From assembly GCA_027063545.1 (NCBI GenBank), contig JAMORN010000126.1, forward strand, positions 1 to 7,509: a DNA stretch of 7,509 bases, given 5' to 3'. Every line of letters starts with the position of its first letter. Position 1 is the first letter of the stretch. This DNA comes from JAMORN01 sp027063545 [NCBI: bacterium] (GTDB lineage Bacteria; JAMORN01). Below the pieces are notes generated by a model. It was given only the letters and a program-made list of their open reading frames with translations, had not been told where the DNA came from and did no database searches. The translations under genes were made by a program, and so were the position numbers. Shown here piece by piece: positions 7,119 through 7,509 of the stretch.

Positions 7119-7509
7119 ATATTATTAATTCTTCTTGAAACTTATTTAACTTAAATAATTTTTTGTCTTCTAAAATATACATATTTTCTATTCTAATACC
7201 ACCAAAATTTTCTTTATATAAACCCGGTTCTATTGTGAAAACTGTATTATCAACTATCTTTTCACTAACCTTTTCACTAATATAGGGCCTTTCATGTATA
7301 TCTATTCCAACTCCATGTCCTAATGAGTGTAAAAAATAATCTTTCTTACCAAATTTATCAAAATAGTTTATTACTTCTATATGTAAATTCCTAAAATCAT
7401 CATATTTTTCTATACTATTTTCAGCTACTTTCAATGCTCCCAATACAATATTATACCACTCTTTCTGAGATTCATTTGCCATATTATATACGAATGTTCT
7501 TGTCATATC
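7114..7509 (-). CDS. M24-family Xaa-Pro dipeptidase/aminopeptidase, C-terminal part only (5' end beyond window)
   Basis: The reading frame is open through the right edge, so the first visible Met (7506) is internal and not a start. The visible 131 residues begin DMTRTF, where the D at the very edge (7507-7509) is the second metal-binding aspartate of the DxTRT motif in prolidases. Counting from the Met after it, other dinuclear-metal ligands follow: H64 in HSLGHGVG (60-67), E93 in TIEPGLY (91-97) and E107 in GGIRIEN (102-108). H71 in HERP is the conserved substrate-side histidine. These define a pita-bread-fold peptidase that cleaves Xaa-Pro bonds, and the HSLGHGVGIDIHE block fits PepQ/PepP/YqhT rather than methionine aminopeptidase. 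Full-length relatives are about 350 residues, so roughly 220 are outside. It precedes efp by 38 bases, as yqhT precedes efp in Bacillus subtilis. Confidence 0.9.
   Translation of the reverse strand, partial: DMTRTFVYNMANESQKEWYNIVLGALKVAENSIEKYDDFRNLHIEVINYFDKFGKKDYFLHSLGHGVGIDIHERPYISEKVSEKIVDNTVFTIEPGLYKENFGGIRIENMYILEDKKLFKLNKFQEELIIL

Larger units (their letters stand above)
1..7509 (-). other. Probable polycistronic gene cluster: M24 peptidase-efp-accB-pilT-accC-glgP-oxidoreductase
   Basis: All seven genes run on the minus strand, and in transcription order the gaps are 38, 46, 22, 21, 14 and 22 bases. I see no GC-rich hairpin followed by a T run (in minus-strand sense) in any gap, and almost every gap is mostly taken up by the next gene's ribosome site. 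This supports cotranscription, but internal promoters cannot be excluded. Confidence 0.65.

Noticed and set aside
7110-7123. Perfect 14-base palindrome AATATTATAATATT as an operator or terminator
   Set aside because: It is made only of A and T in a very AT-rich region, overlaps a stop codon, and has no flanking symmetry; chance is enough to explain it.
7257-7281. Short direct repeat (TTTTCACTAA twice)
   Set aside because: It lies in coding sequence and simply encodes SEK-V-SEK in the peptidase; only two copies, not a repeat element.
7114-7506. The ATG at 7506 as the true start of a short 130-residue peptidase
   Set aside because: The frame continues upstream to the edge with GAT (Asp), which completes the conserved DMTRT metal motif. 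The protein is a fragment cut by the window, not a small gene.
1-7509. tRNA, rRNA, CRISPR, insertion sequence, phage or defence system
   Set aside because: Almost every base is in recognised coding sequence or gaps under 50 bases; no inverted-repeat ends, transposase, repeat-spacer pattern or cloverleaf was seen.

Overview
The window is an AT-rich (by eye roughly 30% G+C) stretch of a bacterial chromosome. It is filled end to end by seven genes, all on the minus strand, with gaps of only 14 to 46 bases. Read in the direction of transcription (right to left) they are: the C-terminal part of an M24-family Xaa-Pro peptidase, efp (elongation factor P), accB (biotin carboxyl carrier protein), a PilT/PilU-type pilus retraction ATPase, accC (biotin carboxylase), a GT35 alpha-glucan phosphorylase, and the N-terminal two thirds of an FAD/NAD(P) disulfide-type oxidoreductase. 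The two outer genes are cut by the window edges.

The organism cannot be named from this alone. It is a bacterium rather than an archaeon: it has EF-P, bacterial AccB/AccC and Shine-Dalgarno sites close to AAGGAG. The PilT-type ATPase points to type IV pili. The low G+C, heavy AGA/ATA use and the DUF3417-type maltodextrin phosphorylase would suit an AT-rich, possibly thermophilic Gram-negative lineage such as Deferribacterota or Aquificota. That is a low-confidence guess.

The right part (3489-7509) carries the widely conserved order M24 peptidase - efp - accB - accC, known for example around yqhT-efp-accB-accC in Bacillus subtilis. Here a pilT-like gene is inserted between accB and accC. AccB and AccC together make malonyl-CoA with an AccA/AccD carboxyltransferase that is not in the window. 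EF-P helps ribosomes through proline runs and the peptidase trims Xaa-Pro peptides. The left part (1-3474) appends carbon-storage (glucan phosphorolysis) and redox genes to the same transcription direction, with no visible terminator. The whole set could be one transcript, or several with internal promoters. One weak promoter candidate lies ahead of efp.

Nothing here looks like a new defence system, mobile element, RNA gene or CRISPR array. The points worth a second look are the pilus ATPase inside the acc pair, the TTG start of accC, the unusual cysteine motif of the oxidoreductase, and the joining of glgP and the oxidoreductase to a biosynthetic operon.
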